The notes: generated by a model from the letters alone, not told the origin. A stretch of DNA of 64,000 nucleotides from Endomychus coccineus (GCA_958510875.1 OY294068.1:23478297-23542296), one strand, 5' to 3'; shown: positions 1-10,931, numbered from the stretch's first letter. Made by a program: numbers and translations.

Positions 1-1545
1 GTTTTTGCTCAACAATTTCCATTGTGTCTGAAGGTGAATCGATAATAAACTGACGTATGTTAATAACCCACCAAAACATGAAGATTCTCCTCCTCCACAG
101 GCTCCAAGTTCACCGGCAATCATCAACCTACAATTCTGCCGGATATGTGATCTGCGGTTCCTAGGACAGAATACCATGAACATACACTTTTTTAATTCAA
201 TTTGAGATTATCTTCCCGCGCATAAACAGAAATAGAAGCCAAGTCACGATTCAAAGCAGCAGCAGCAGGTGTAACGTCCCCAGGTAAAAAGACAGACAGA
301 ATCTGAGTGTCATCAGCAAACATCTGCATCTTAGACTGCCGTATACTCTCAATCATATCGGCCGTATAGATCAGAAACAGTGAGGGACCAAGCACAGAGC
401 CCTGTGGAACCCCAGAAGTAATATAACGAACCGAAGACCTTTCACCCCTGCATTCAACAACCTGTGTCCTGTCACCAAGATAAGACTATACAAACTGTAT
501 GCTGCTGAAACCATAAAATCTCAACTTGGATACTAGAAGGATGTGGTCCGACATATCAAAGGCTTCTGAAAAATCTAATAATACCAATGCAGATGCATGT
601 CCTTGGTCTATACTTCTCATAATATCATCCACAATATTAGCCAAGACTGTTACCGTACTGTGACCCCTTTTAAATCCAGATTTCAGATCCGAAACAATTC
701 CTACTCCAGTAATATATGAGTAGATCTGTCTGTATAGAATCTTTTCCAGAACTTTACCACACAGTGGTATAATACTTATAGGTCTTAAATCGGAATATGA
801 CTCAGGATCAGTGACTTTAGGCAAGGGCTTCACAATGGAGAGTTTCCATAAGGTCGGGAAGAATCCCATCTCCAGGCAGCAATTAATTATGTGTGTCAAA
901 TGTAAGCAAATAGTGGGCAAACATAGTTTCAACATCTTGGAATTGGTCCCATTGCTACCGAACTCATCCCTTGCACAACAGATCTAACCTCATCTGGCAT
1001 TGTAAGAACAAAATTGAAAGAATATTGGGCATCATGTTTTCTACCTTTCAAGCTATTAACCATGTTGGGACAGTCATCTGAAGAGCTAAACACAGAACAA
1101 AAGTAATTATTAATTTCCTCAGGATGACTTAAGCTGTACGGCTGTACGAGTATATCTAATCTTGAGGTTACCCAAAGCTCTCCATAGCTGGTTAGTATCT
1201 TTCTCCCCATCAAGGTGGTTCAAATTGGCAATTTTTCTTTTCTAATTGCTCCCAATGTGAAATTAAGTAACTGCTTATATAAAATCCAGTCTTTTATTTG
1301 TTTAGTAGTCCTGTATTTGCTCTGAGCTCTATCTCTCAACTTCATCATTTGTTTAATGGTATCCGTTATCCAAGGAACATAAGGCTTTGTGATAAGAGCA
1401 GATTTAAATGGAGCATGATTATTAAAAAGCGTTAGTAAATTATAATTGAATCGTTCCACTTTATGATCAATGTCCGTCTCATAAAAAATGGCATCCCAGG
1501 CGGCAAGACATAAATCGGACTGAAAGTCATCTCATCCAATCCGGT
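1..1545 (-). pseudogene. Non-LTR retrotransposon reverse transcriptase, 5'-truncated and frameshifted
   Basis: Reading leftward from about 1545 there is a linker after the (missing) endonuclease (WITDTIKQMMKLRDRAQ), then RT blocks: FFPTLWKLSIVKPLPKV, LRPISIIPLCGKVLEKIL, the motif A region LLDFSEAFD, the GVPQGSVLGP-like motif B near 400-420, and motif C FADD near 325. The pieces sit in several frames (1220-1459, 929-1213, 486-935, 192-395), so frameshifts and stops break it; one stop lies at 486, after the SSIQFV segment. Motif C keeps both aspartates, so the breaks rather than loss of the active site kill it. C-terminal RT sequence continues degenerately to base 1, so the 3' end lies outside the window. 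The layout fits the CR1/Jockey group; the clade is not certain. No endonuclease domain is present, consistent with 5' truncation during target-primed insertion. Confidence 0.85.
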
Positions 1546-2770
1546 CCAATATCAACGAATGCAATCTTTATGTACGTTTTTTGGGCGAGTGAACTATCCC
1601 TCGTGTGGTACAGTAAAATTAAATTTTACTTCGAAAAAATTCCGACCAAGCCGAATTTTTTTGGAAGCCTTCATTTCGATGTTATAAGCTAATCCCGGAA
1701 AATCTCTTCAATTTGAGCCGTGCGATTCGTTTTAGGAGATGTATTCGGGTATGTGTTTGAAGCTGAATATATAAATATGGAACACATCAAATTCATTTCA
1801 TAATCTATTTAGCTATAAACTGACGTCCTGTACGTAAGAGGCACTGAAATAGTGTACTTCAGAACATAAAACGTTCTTAAAACAATGTACTTCCATGATA
1901 AAGCAAACGTTTCCTTCCTTTAGTTAAGCTTGTAGTTTAAATTTAAATTAGGCAAGTCCGGTCTAGCTAGAACTTACTACCTGAAGCCCGACTCCCATAC
2001 AACTTCTTGTCCAGATCACAACAGAGAATAGATAAGTTAGTTTACAATTGCCTGCAAATGGATTTATGGTTGTTAAATTACGTAATTAATTAAAGCACAC
2101 TGAAGTTTCTCGTTCAGGACTACAGTGCTGAATAATTTAATTGAGAAGTACAATTATCTTGAAAATAGCCAAAAGTGTTACACGTCGGGACGCTAGTTCC
2201 GAACAACAATGTTGTAATTCTTGAGTTTCGCCCTTTATTACATGTTAAGTTAATACAACGTGAATAATAAAATGGGAATTAAACTCAAATTTAAAATCCA
2301 ACGACCAACAACAAGCTATTGACAAGTGTTTCACCCTTTGAATAAGGTTTCACCACACAATGCTATTTCACAATGAGTTAATGAGGACATTTTCAATGGG
2401 TATTCCAAGAAAAAATTTAGTAGTCCTTGTTAATTATTAGATTCCACACTTTGAGAAAAAACTGACTACAACTTTTTAACCAATACTTCTTTGAAATAGA
2501 TATATACGAACACTATTAAGCTATCAGCGTCTGGTTATGTTTCTGGACGGCATGATTTTCATCACAATTTGATTTCGGGGACCAGTCAAGGTCTCAGGTA
2601 AATTTTAAGGGTGCCTGAAACTCGTCACACAGAGCTTTGTTTGATAAGAACAGAAAGGATGGGCGGATGTTGTTTATTAAGACTAGGCAGGGGCTTGTTT
2701 CCAAACTTATAATCATTATATTTTTCGTGTTGTACGTGCTAACAAGTAATAGTTAACATTCTTTTCAAAA
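1546..2770. other. No recognised feature
   Basis: AT-rich sequence with no convincing coding region, inverted repeat or RNA motif. If the exon at 16,207-16,300 is correctly identified, this is intronic. Confidence 0.4.
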
Positions 2771-2776
2771 TTTAAA

Positions 2777-3600
2777 ATGTCCTTTGTGAGAGAAATTATT
2801 AGTGAACGCGGAAACACCCAAATAGTGTACGCAAATTATAAGTTTTCTAAACATCGATCTTCAACTAATGAAACTGTCTGGAGGTGCATCAAAATGTAAG
2901 GTTTATGTGTATACCATTGGGGAATCGGGTAGTTTTGTTGTAACAAAATCACGAACCTGAAGAAAAAATTGATAGACTTCTTAGTGTTGCCTGCAAAAGA
3001 AAAGCGGAAGAAGAATCTACAGAGAGACCAGTTAAAATATTGCATAAAGAATTAGCTTTAAATGGTTTTCCCTCAGATTTTTTTTCAGAAACATTGACTT
3101 CCCGAGACTTGAAATGCGTCAAAGCAAATATGTTCAATAGACGTCGCAAAACATTCCCAACTTTGTGTCGCTCTGCCAACGAAGCTCACCGTTATCTGCA
3201 AGAAAATTTGTACAAAACGTCAAGAGAGGAAAATTTTGTTCTGGATAATGATTTTCGAAATGGAATTGTAATTTTTAGCTACCAAACAAATTTGAAATTA
3301 TTATGTAAGTCAAGTTTTATATACACGGATGGCACATTCCAATGCTGCACAACATTTTTACACAACTATTTACCATACATGGTTACATAATGGACACTAT
3401 ACTGCAAAACAAATCAGAAGTAACTTATACACTCTGTTTGGAAAAAATTAAGTTTATTTGTTCTCTTAACAACTTATGCTTTATTCCTGAGAAAGTAGTG
3501 GTTGATTTTGAAATTGCCATTCATAATGCATTTCGTAAAGTGTGGGATAACGTTACAATTATTGATTGCAGCTTCCATCTTACTCATTTACCCTCGAGTT
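2777..3600 (+). pseudogene. FLYWCH zinc finger / MULE-type transposase-like gene relic
   Basis: An ATG at 2777 opens a FLYWCH-like zinc finger (RGNTQIVYANYKFSKHR, then TVWRC). A one-base shift near 2895 continues it as CKVYVYTIGESGSFVV. After a stop, the same protein resumes around 2960-3390 with RPVKILHKEL, RRRKTFPTLCRSANEAH and the YTDGTF motif that opens the MULE transposase core (first catalytic D). Another shift leads to 3342-3590 with EKVVVDFEIAIHNAFRKVW (second acidic block) and IIDCSFHLT, after which homology stops. FLYWCH plus MULE domains are typical of Mutator-like transposases and of host genes derived from them in insects. At least three frame breaks and loss of the C-terminus make it a pseudogene. 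No terminal inverted repeats were found. Confidence 0.72.
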
Positions 3601-3635
3601 TACCCTACGCCATCCCATTTATCCATCATTTTTAA

Positions 3636-4857
3636 TTGCTAAATATTATTTATTTTGTTTTTTATATATTATTTTTATTTTACTTAATTTAATTCAAATT
3701 ACCTTTTATTTTATTGTATTTTTTATTTTAATTACCTTTTGTCTCGCCTTTTGTTGACTTGTATTCCGAATTTCCGAGGTAAAATAATGAAAAATGGAAA
3801 AATATGAATTCGTACTCAGAAACATGTTTTAAATACTGTTTGTTCCTACAAGTTTTGCGATAAAAGCAAAAACAATTTTAGCAATCAACTTACTCACACT
3901 CTTTTTAATATTTCTTTACAAATTGTGGTGAATATTTCGGCCAAATCAGAAAAACATCCACTTCTTATGAGAGGAGTGATACTGACGTTGAAACTTAAGG
4001 TCCTGTGGGTTTTTCCTCTCATGTGAATCAAATTTTGGGTCCAAAAAATAAAACGGCCCTATGTAGGGTCCAAAGCAAAACAATCTGGGCCTCCGAATCA
4101 ACTTATCGTACCAAGGTCTGCTTGGCCCTGGATTAAAGGGAAAAATAAATATGTTCGAATGATCTAAGCCGTGACTGGATTCGACTTTAGAGTTCAAATT
4201 TCAACCCTAACCTACAATGGCCGCTCGGAGCGAAAAAATCGAAAAAAATGTCCTACACTATATAGGTAATATAGAATAAAGTCCCCAAAAGTGAATGAGC
4301 CATATTAGAAGGACAAACCTGAGAGACTGCAGGTCTATAATTTTCCCCAAGAAAAATCATGAAAAAATTTAATTAGCTTATACCACGAGACTGGAGTGAG
4401 GTGGTTTTTTTTTATTAACATACGATCTTGTGTTTTAGTGTTGTCTACCACCACCGAAAAATTGAAGTCGATATCTTCAACGGTGACGGCATAATTGCGT
4501 TTTTTCAACACAAAAAGTGAGGTTATGGCATGAAGCACAGGGTTTGGCCCAAAAATAATATCACCATCGCTCTTAGATGGCCGATTTGCGTAAAAATAGT
4601 CACCTTAGAAAAATTATATATGAAATTTCCTGACCGAAAGTTAGTGCTACTGGACTAATAATACAATTTACAAAGGTTTCTGCGCCTTATACTTGAATTA
4701 TTGTAATTTTGTGATTTGCTACGGGCTTCCGAAATTACATAAAAGTGATATAATTCTAAGACTCATTGTAAGTAATATTGGTGCGCCTACCTACAATTTA
4801 TCAAAATTTTTATCAAAATCTATCAATAATGTAATACGAAAAATGTAATTTTATGTG
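3636..4857. other. No recognised feature
   Basis: Very AT-rich opening (poly-T/TTTAT runs at 3640-3740) followed by anonymous sequence. Short open frames at 3946-4197 and 4335-4538 show no recognisable motif. Confidence 0.35.
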
Positions 4858-4867
4858 TTGTTGTTTC

Positions 4868-5978
4868 TTTATTTACAAATATACCAGTCGTTTTGGCATT
4901 GAGTAGCATCAAAAAACGTTGGGCAGAGATTAAAAACCACACACCTCTAAATCAATCAGAGTTTATAAATGCAGTACAGTTTTGCTTAGAATGCACCTAT
5001 TTTCAATACGGTGAGCAATAATTTGTACAAATTTTCGGAACAGCAATGGGATCTCCTATTTCAGCTATTGCTAACCTTGTTATGGAATTCCTAGAGGAAT
5101 CTGTTATAAATTCATTAGATTTTCAACCCGTATTTTCAAACGGTATGTAGATGATTGCCTTACGTGTGTTCCCAATGATAAAATTCAGTACGTGATTAAT
5201 AAATTTAACAATTTCCACTGTAAACTTCAATTTACTTGTGAATTTGAAGTGAACAAAAACATAAATTTCCTAGATATGAACATTAGGCATGATGCAGAAG
5301 GAAAAATAAAAACTTCATGGTTTACTAAAGAAGTTTGGTCTCAACGTTATCTTCATTTCAATTCTGTTGCACCAACATGTTATAAAAATAGTGTTATAAA
5401 CAGCTTTACAGATCGGGCTGTTAAATTGTCCCACGCAGAGGACCGTCCCAAATATTAAGCATAATGCGCTGGAAATGAATGGCTACCCAAAAACATTTTT
5501 CAATCCTATTATTAAAGAAAGAATAAACTAAATCTATAATGGATCTTCATATATAATTAACATGAAAGGTAATGCAGACAATTTTTTAACATTACCTTAC
5601 ATTCCGGAGACCTCAGAGAAAATTAAGAAATGTTTGAAAAATGTCGGGCATAAATCTACTAACTGTGTTGGAAAATATTTCTCAAATCTAAAACCTTTAA
5701 TACAAAGCCACACAGTATACAAATTAAATTGTTTAGATTGCGATGGGACTTATACTGGAATCTCTAAGCAATATTTACAAAAAAAATGTATGGCCATAAG
5801 TATAGCACAAGAAACAAAAACTCCACCGCCCTTGCTAAACACTGCTTTGATTATAACCATCAATTACTATAAAACATCTATTTTGAAGATGATTCACATA
5901 AAACGTGACTCCAAATCTGTAAATCATATGACAGATATTCAAACTCTAAGTCATATTTATACTAACTTAATTAAATAA
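4868..5978 (+). pseudogene. PLE polyprotein: RT and GIY-YIG endonuclease, broken
   Basis: RT motif A reads VVVSLFTNIP near 4868. The family normally has an Asp just before VSLFTNIP, so the catalytic residue appears replaced. IFGTAMGSPISAIANLVMEF (5031-5090) follows after one in-frame stop, then, past a frameshift near 5140, motif C RYVDD, which continues in frame into NKNINFLDMNIRHDAEGKI and KTSWFTKEVW (5192-5458). The linker INKIYNGSSY, then MKGNADNFLTLPYIPE (5562 onward), leads to the GIY-YIG nuclease start VYKLNCLDCDGTYTG. The endonuclease loses frame near 5790 but returns with YYKTSILKMIHIKRDSK. PLEs insert by reverse transcription primed at endonuclease nicks; this copy could not do so. 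The NADNFLTLPYI segment is present once here but is massively repeated in copy C. Confidence 0.87.
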
Positions 5979-6355
5979 AAACTCTTGCAAATTCCTACAT
6001 GCCTCTTTATAAAGTTAGAAGTACATTTTAGGTAGAATGTCAAGTATATCTCCATAACTGACAAACCTTTTTCTATTAGCTCATAAATCTAACATCTGGT
6101 ATGAAAGTGAATACTTAAACTAATGGTCTCTCTAGTAGTTCACAGTCTTTGTTGACATGAACACGCATTTATTAAAAGTTCTGCTTAACAGTGAATTCTT
6201 GATATTTTATAATTATAACATTGTGGTGTTACAGTTTCGATTATTCGTGTTTCTGTTCGTTCCGGCGACGTGTGCATTTTAATTGGAATTGGTGATATAA
6301 GGACGCTTTGTTTAATAATAATTAATTTTAAGTAATCCAGTTTTAGACATAATAA

Positions 6356-6397
6356 GTCTCCTGATGATGGTCGTGAGACCGAAACGTACGTAAAGAC
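6356..6397 (+). ncRNA. Hammerhead ribozyme in PLE copy A
   Basis: CTGATGA at 6361-6367, stem II GGTC/GACC closed by GTGA, then GAAAC, a very short palindromic stem III ACGTACGT, and the predicted cleavage after the A at 6392. Stem I pairs GTCTC with AAGAC except at the base pair next to the core (C opposite A). The conserved core is intact, so cleavage is plausible but weakened. Minimal hammerheads with tiny stem III are known from PLEs. Confidence 0.85.
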
Positions 6398-6450
6398 AAG
6401 AAAATATAAAGCATAAGTGTTAATGTTACCTATTTCCCGAGAATTTATAT

Positions 6451-7049
6451 ATAACTTAAATTATGAATCTGAATCTATGAATCATGCGATTTCGAATATA
6501 ATCCTCGACGTATTCTTGGCTGAATAAACTATAAATCCAACTCGTTTCCTTTTAAGTAAATTTCGAGAAAACGACAAAAATCGTCGTCAAATAAAAGAAT
6601 TACATAATTCAAGTTCGAAAACGTTAAAGCTACTTTATTAAGTGCATGTTCTCACAAAAAGCCGTTATATAAATCCATTCGATTGTGGGTTGTGGGTTGC
6701 AGGTAGGTGGATGAAGCACATTCTATAAAATATACACGCAACCCACCCAGGTGATATCTCGATATTGGAATTGTATAGTGATTTCTCCGGTTTGGTTCGG
6801 TTCGACATACGCCGCGGTATATGCATGATTTTATTAAAAATTGTTGCAATGCAGAGATTTCACCCTAAAATCAATATCATCCTAACTTATTCACTCCAGA
6901 CTGCGAATATTGATGAAGTTAATATCTCGGGATTCAGAGATGTGAAATATTTTCTTCGTTTTCTACTTTCTGTTATGATACGTTTGATTCTTGGAAGGGT
7001 CCAAGCAAATGATGAAGTATGACTCTCAGAGTTTCTAAAAATTCAAATG
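6451..7049. other. Spacer between converging PLE copies; nothing recognised
   Basis: No coding or RNA motif seen. It separates the plus-strand copy A from the minus-strand copy B. Confidence 0.4.
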
Positions 7050-7109
7050 AATAATAGTATATGAAATTCTCGGAAAATAGGTCACACTAACACATATGCT
7101 TATTATTTT

Positions 7110-7153
7110 CGTCTTTACGTACGTTTCGGTCTCACGACCATCATCAGAAGACG
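7110..7153 (-). ncRNA. Hammerhead ribozyme in PLE copy B, fully paired stems I and II
   Basis: On the minus strand: CGTCTT, core CTGATGA, stem II GGTC-GTGA-GACC, GAAAC, stem III ACGTACGT, then A (cleavage) and AAGACG. Stem I pairs over six consecutive base pairs and stem II over four with no mismatch. This is the best-preserved of the four copies. Confidence 0.9.
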
Positions 7154-7580
7154 TATAACTGTATAAACGTGAATTCCTAAAACAAATTGTATCACGACAA
7201 GGCGTCCTTATCGCACTAATTTCAAATCAAAAATGATTCGAAATTATAACACAATTAATGTTTTAAGTATGTAAATTACGAATCCGCTGCAAAGCAATAT
7301 TCTTAAAAGCTATATAAACATATCGAATCACAGTATGTAATACGACTAAGTAACTGAACTAAAAATATAACGTTCGAGGATCCACTTTCGAACCAGATGT
7401 TAAAGATTTATGAGGTAATAGAAAAAGGTTGTCTGACCTTATTAGAATTATTGCTTTTGAGCATTCTACCTAAAATATACTTTCAACAGTATAAAGACAC
7501 ATGTAGGAATACGCAAGGATTTTAATCAATTAAATTAGTATAAATCTGACTTAATGATTGAATATCTGTTCTATGACTTA

Positions 7581-8504
7581 AGCCGCATTCATATTATGCC
7601 GATAAATGCCGATCGGCAAAGCCAGTTGCCGCTGCCGCACATAATTCACTCCGTCCACATACACACACAGAAATTACATTCAGTCACAAAATGTATACCG
7701 ACGAGGACCTGCTTGTTGCTGCTGCTGCAGCCGTAATAGTAATTGATCAAGAAACTCATAAACCACGGAATCGACGATTTTGGGTACGTCCGAGCCGAGG
7801 TAGAACTCGATATGGAGGAAATGAATTGATGAAGGATTTAATTTTGGACGATGTGGACGAGTTAAATCTTGAATACAGATGTGGAAGTGGTTTTCAGAAC
7901 TTTTTCCGAATGACTAGCAGTGATTTTGAGATTCTTCTTAATTTGACCGGGCCGATAATCAGCAAGAGGGACCCTAGATTCAGAAAAGCTATTCCAGTTC
8001 ATGAATGACTTGCTGTTACACTGAGGTTCCTAGCAACAGGGGATTTCTACCATTCATTGATGTACATGTTCAAAATTTCCCGTAAAAAGTGGGATATTAA
8101 ATTTTCCATTTTTTTTTTCAATTTCGTCCTTCGACCTGCCAAAATTTTCACCAATTTCGAAAAAAGCATCATGCCTTTCATTGCGATCAATTGTATACTT
8201 TTAATTTGCAATTCCATAAAACTGGTCGATCTCGATACAACACTTTTTCATTTGTCCAGTCCATTTTTTTTTCAATAAATGCTTGCTTCGACGGTCGGGG
8301 ATAGACTGAGGCCGAGCGGCACGTCCCCACTACATTTGCCGATCGGCTTCCTTTGATAAAGACCGACAATCGTCGGGTTCGGCCCAGCATGGCAGGCGGA
8401 ACAAATGTGCCGATCGGCACGTGCCGACAAAGCTTCCACATCACTTTTGGCTTTGCCAATCGGCCTTGCCGATCGGCATTTCTCGGCATAATGTGGATGC
8501 GGCT
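7581..8504 (+). mobile_element. PIF/Harbinger DNA transposon nested in PLE copy B
   Basis: Terminal inverted repeats begin AGCCGCATTCATATTATGCC on the left and AGCCGCATCCACATTATGCC on the complement of the right end. Both continue into GCCGATCGGCAA. The element is flanked by the 3-bp duplication TTA at 7578-7580 and 8505-8507, the TWA target expected for PIF/Harbinger. On either side PLE copy B resumes (minus-strand GTGACTC / GTCATAG…CAGATATTCA), so insertion followed the PLE. At 924 bp it is an internally deleted, non-autonomous copy. Confidence 0.9.
7691..8085 (+). pseudogene. Harbinger (HARBI1-like) transposase, N-terminal fragment
   Basis: The frame opens at 7691 (MYTDEDLLVAAAAAVIVI) and carries the family signature FRMTSSDFEILLNLTGPIIS and RKAIPVHE. 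It meets a TGA at 8006-8008 where the family has an Arg codon, then continues in frame as LAVTLRFLATGDFYHSLMYM and FKIS. Homology ends near 8085, so the whole DDE catalytic domain is missing. The second ORF of Harbinger elements (Myb/MADF type) is not visible. Confidence 0.8.
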
Positions 8505-8507
8505 TTA

Positions 8508-9350
8508 GAGTCACGTTTTATGTGAATCATCTCCAGAATAGATATTTTATAATAATTGGTTTCCTTAGTTAAAATATTAGCATATTTGTAATCGAATTGA
8601 TGGTTATAATCGAAGCAGTGTTTAGCAAGGGCGGTGGAAGTTTCAAAATTTCCGTTTCTAGTACTATACTTATGGCTATACATTCTTTTTTGTAAATATT
8701 GTTTAGAGATTCCTGTACAAGTCCCATCGCAATCTAAACAATTTAATTTGTATACTGTGTGGGTTTGTTTATCTTTAGGTATTGAAGGTTTTAGATTTGA
8801 AAAATATTTCCCAACACAGTTGGTAGGTTTATGCGCAACATTTATATCATACTTTTTTGAACATTTCTTAATTTTCTCTGAGGTCTCCGGAATGTATAAA
8901 ATTATCTGGATTACCGTTCTTATTTATATATGACGTTCCATTATAAATTTTGTTTATTCTTTCTTTAATGATGGGAGTGAAAAATATTTTTGGGTAGCCA
9001 TTCATTTCCAGTGTATTAAGAACATTTTTTTAATTTTTTGGGACGGTTCTTTGGGTGAGACAATTTATCCAGGCGATCTGTAACGCTGTTTATAACACTT
9101 TTTATAACTTGTTGGTGCAACGGAATTGAAGTGAAGATAATGTTGAGACCAAACTTCTTTAGTAAACCACGAAGTTTTTATTTTTCCATCTGCATCATGC
9201 CTTATGTTCATATCTAGGAAATTAATGGTTTTGTTCACTTCTATTTCACAAGTAAATTAAAGTTTACAGTGGAAAATTGTCAAATTTATTAATCACGTAT
9301 TGAATTTATCATTGGGAACACACATTAGGCAATCGTCTACATACCATGAA
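8508..9350 (-). pseudogene. PLE copy B RT (C-terminal part) and GIY-YIG endonuclease
   Basis: From the right: RYVDDCLMCVPNDK near 9340, then NKTINFLDMNIRHDADGKI, TSWFTKEVWSQ, ALEMNGYPK-like sequence and INKIYNGTSY, and the GIY-YIG start VYKLNCLDCDGTCTGISKQ (about 8700-8755). The C-terminal half is open as 8441-8683 with MYSHKYSTRNGNFETSTALA, KHCFDYNHQFDYK and SILEMIHIKRDSKA. That end is cut by the Harbinger insertion. Stops and frameshifts lie in the RT part, while the nuclease half is better preserved than in copy A. Confidence 0.83.
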
Positions 9351-9362
9351 GAAAATGGGTTG

Positions 9363-9455
9363 AAAATCTAAACGGTAATATAGATAATTTTATAACATTA
9401 CCATACATTCCGGAGGCCTCAGAGAAAATTATGAAATGTTTGAAAAAGTATGTCC
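9363..9455 (+). mobile_element. Short inverted PLE linker fragment
   Basis: Plus-strand NGNIDNFITLPYIPEASEKI followed by MKCLKKY: the PLE linker sequence in the opposite orientation, directly beside the end of copy B. Inverted 5' pieces of this kind are common at PLE insertions. Confidence 0.75.
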
Positions 9456-9536
9456 TTAGTTATGGAATTGACGAAATCAATGGGATAACCATTAAAAAAT
9501 CGATGGTGGAAGCCGTCACTTTATGGTAATTTATCA

Positions 9537-9641
9537 TTTTGATTATATGAAAATAATAACTACTTTGTTTTTATATCACTTTCATTTAATTAATAAAAGT
9601 GGTATAAAAACAAAGTAGTTATTATTTCATATAATCAAAAA
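9537..9641. repeat. Near-perfect long hairpin
   Basis: Arms of about 46 bp (left begins TTTTGATTATATGAAAATAA, right ends TTATTATTTCATATAATCAA) around a ~12-nt AT loop, with only one or two differences. The 12-mer GGGATAACCATT occurs at 9482-9493 and again at 9642-9653, so the segment 9494-9641 may be an insertion with a duplicated target. Confidence 0.85.
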
Positions 9642-9774
9642 GGGATAACCATTCTTTATTAAAGTTTCTTTTGTTTTTGTAATAGATATATTTGTTAGTA
9701 CAGGAGAACTTAGTTGAATCTATCAGATTTATAATAACATTTTTTTTTATTTTTTAGGTATATTAGAATTAAAA

Positions 9775-9855
9775 TTGGTATACTTTCCTGACAAGTAGGT
9801 TTGGTGTACCATTTTGTTAGAATTTCCTACTTGGTCAGGAAGGTAGGTATACCAA
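9775..9855. repeat. Short foldback repeat
   Basis: TTGGTATAC…TTTCCTGACAAGTAGG pairs with CCTACTTGGTCAGGAA…GTATACCAA across a ~30-nt loop, with small indels. Resembles a solo foldback MITE. Confidence 0.7.
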
Positions 9856-9922
9856 CATGCCAAGAAAACATAACATAGATTCCCAAATAATTCAAGAATA
9901 TAAATAAAAGAATATATAAATA

Positions 9923-10931
9923 TACAGGGTGTCCCAGGTTTTAGTAGCAGAACTTTAACAGTCGATAGAAAATTTGATTTTAGAAAAAAAGTTCATATTA
10001 ACATACATGCTCAGACGCTTAATTTTTGAGATACAGGGTGTTGAATTTTATAAAAAATTTCTTAATTTTGTTTGTATCTCCGGAGATAATCAAGATGTGT
10101 GAATGAAATTTGGTATCGTGGATGCGTAGATAAATTACCACATTTGCACATAATTTGAGACCGGAATTACTTCCAGTGGTGGAGATATAGGTATTTAATA
10201 ACAATAAATAGACCCGAAAAGTGTAAAGACTACTTTTTAGGAACAAACTTCGATGCAAAATTTAAACCGGAACAAATAAGGTCTCTTGATATTTCTTTGT
10301 ACCTGGTACCGTTTCACGGCAAATTTGATTTTTGTGATCAATCACCACCACCATGAAAATCGGGTGACAATTGAAAAAAGAGGAACCTTGAATTAAAGAG
10401 CGTCGTTGAGTGACAAAAATTAAATAAGCTGTCTTTTCTAATCTCTACAGCGATATATTACAAAGAAAGGCTGAATAACAAATTTTTATTTCCAAAAATG
10501 TTTAACACCACCAACAAGAGTTTTAACAAGACACCATTTTCTAAATTTAGTGTATTAATTTCAAAGAAATTGTTCAAAATGATTCCCATTTTCTCGCGTA
10601 CATAGCATACACAACGTCGTACAATAGATCTTCTAACTTCAACGAAAATTTTTTTCAAATTTTCTTCCGATTTTCATGGTGGTAGTAATACCGGTCTCAA
10701 ATTATGTGCAAATGTGGTAACCTATCGACGCATCCACTGTACCAAATTTCTTCGAGACATCTTGATTATCTTCGGAGATACAAACAAAATTAAGAAATTT
10801 GCTATAAAATTCAACACCCGTATCTCAAAAATTAAGCGTCTGTGCGTATATGTTAATAGCAACTTTTTTCTCAAAATCAAATTTTCTATCGACTGTTGAA
10901 ATTCTGCTACTAAAACCTGGAACACCCTGTA
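9923..10931. repeat. Foldback element with ~240-bp inverted arms
   Basis: The left arm starts TACAGGGTGTCCCAGG (9923) and runs to about 10,160. The right arm is its diverged reverse complement (10,695-10,931) and ends CCAGG-type…CACCCTGTA. Shared blocks include the TTTTAGTAGCAGAA region, the GTCGATAGAAAATTTGATTT region, ACAGGGTGTTGAATTTTATA and ATTATGTGCAAATGTGG. TATAAATA occurs immediately outside the left end and overlaps the right end, a possible 8-bp duplication. The core (10,160-10,695) shows no transposase. Confidence 0.78.

Larger units (their letters stand above)
4858..6450 (+). mobile_element. Penelope-like element copy A (GIY-YIG type)
   Basis: This stretch contains, in order, a PLE reverse transcriptase, its thumb/linker, a GIY-YIG endonuclease, a non-coding tail with a hammerhead ribozyme (6356-6397), and the family terminus (…CCCGAGAATTTATATATAA near 6437). 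The same terminus and ribozyme recur in copies B (7050-9360, minus), C (21,735-27,600, minus) and D (49,118-49,935, plus), which defines the family within this window. The copy is 5'-truncated: it begins at RT motif A. It converges tail-to-tail with copy B about 600 bp away. Confidence 0.88.
7050..9360 (-). mobile_element. Penelope-like element copy B, interrupted by a Harbinger element
   Basis: Read leftward: a truncated RT from about 9350 (YVDDCL motif C), thumb, linker, GIY-YIG nuclease to about 8508, then a 924-bp Harbinger insertion (7581-8504), then the remaining PLE 3' region, the hammerhead (7110-7153) and the tail terminus near 7060. The PLE frame is broken by several shifts. The linker holds the NFI-type unit only once (around 8895-8925), unlike copy C. 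Confidence 0.87.
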
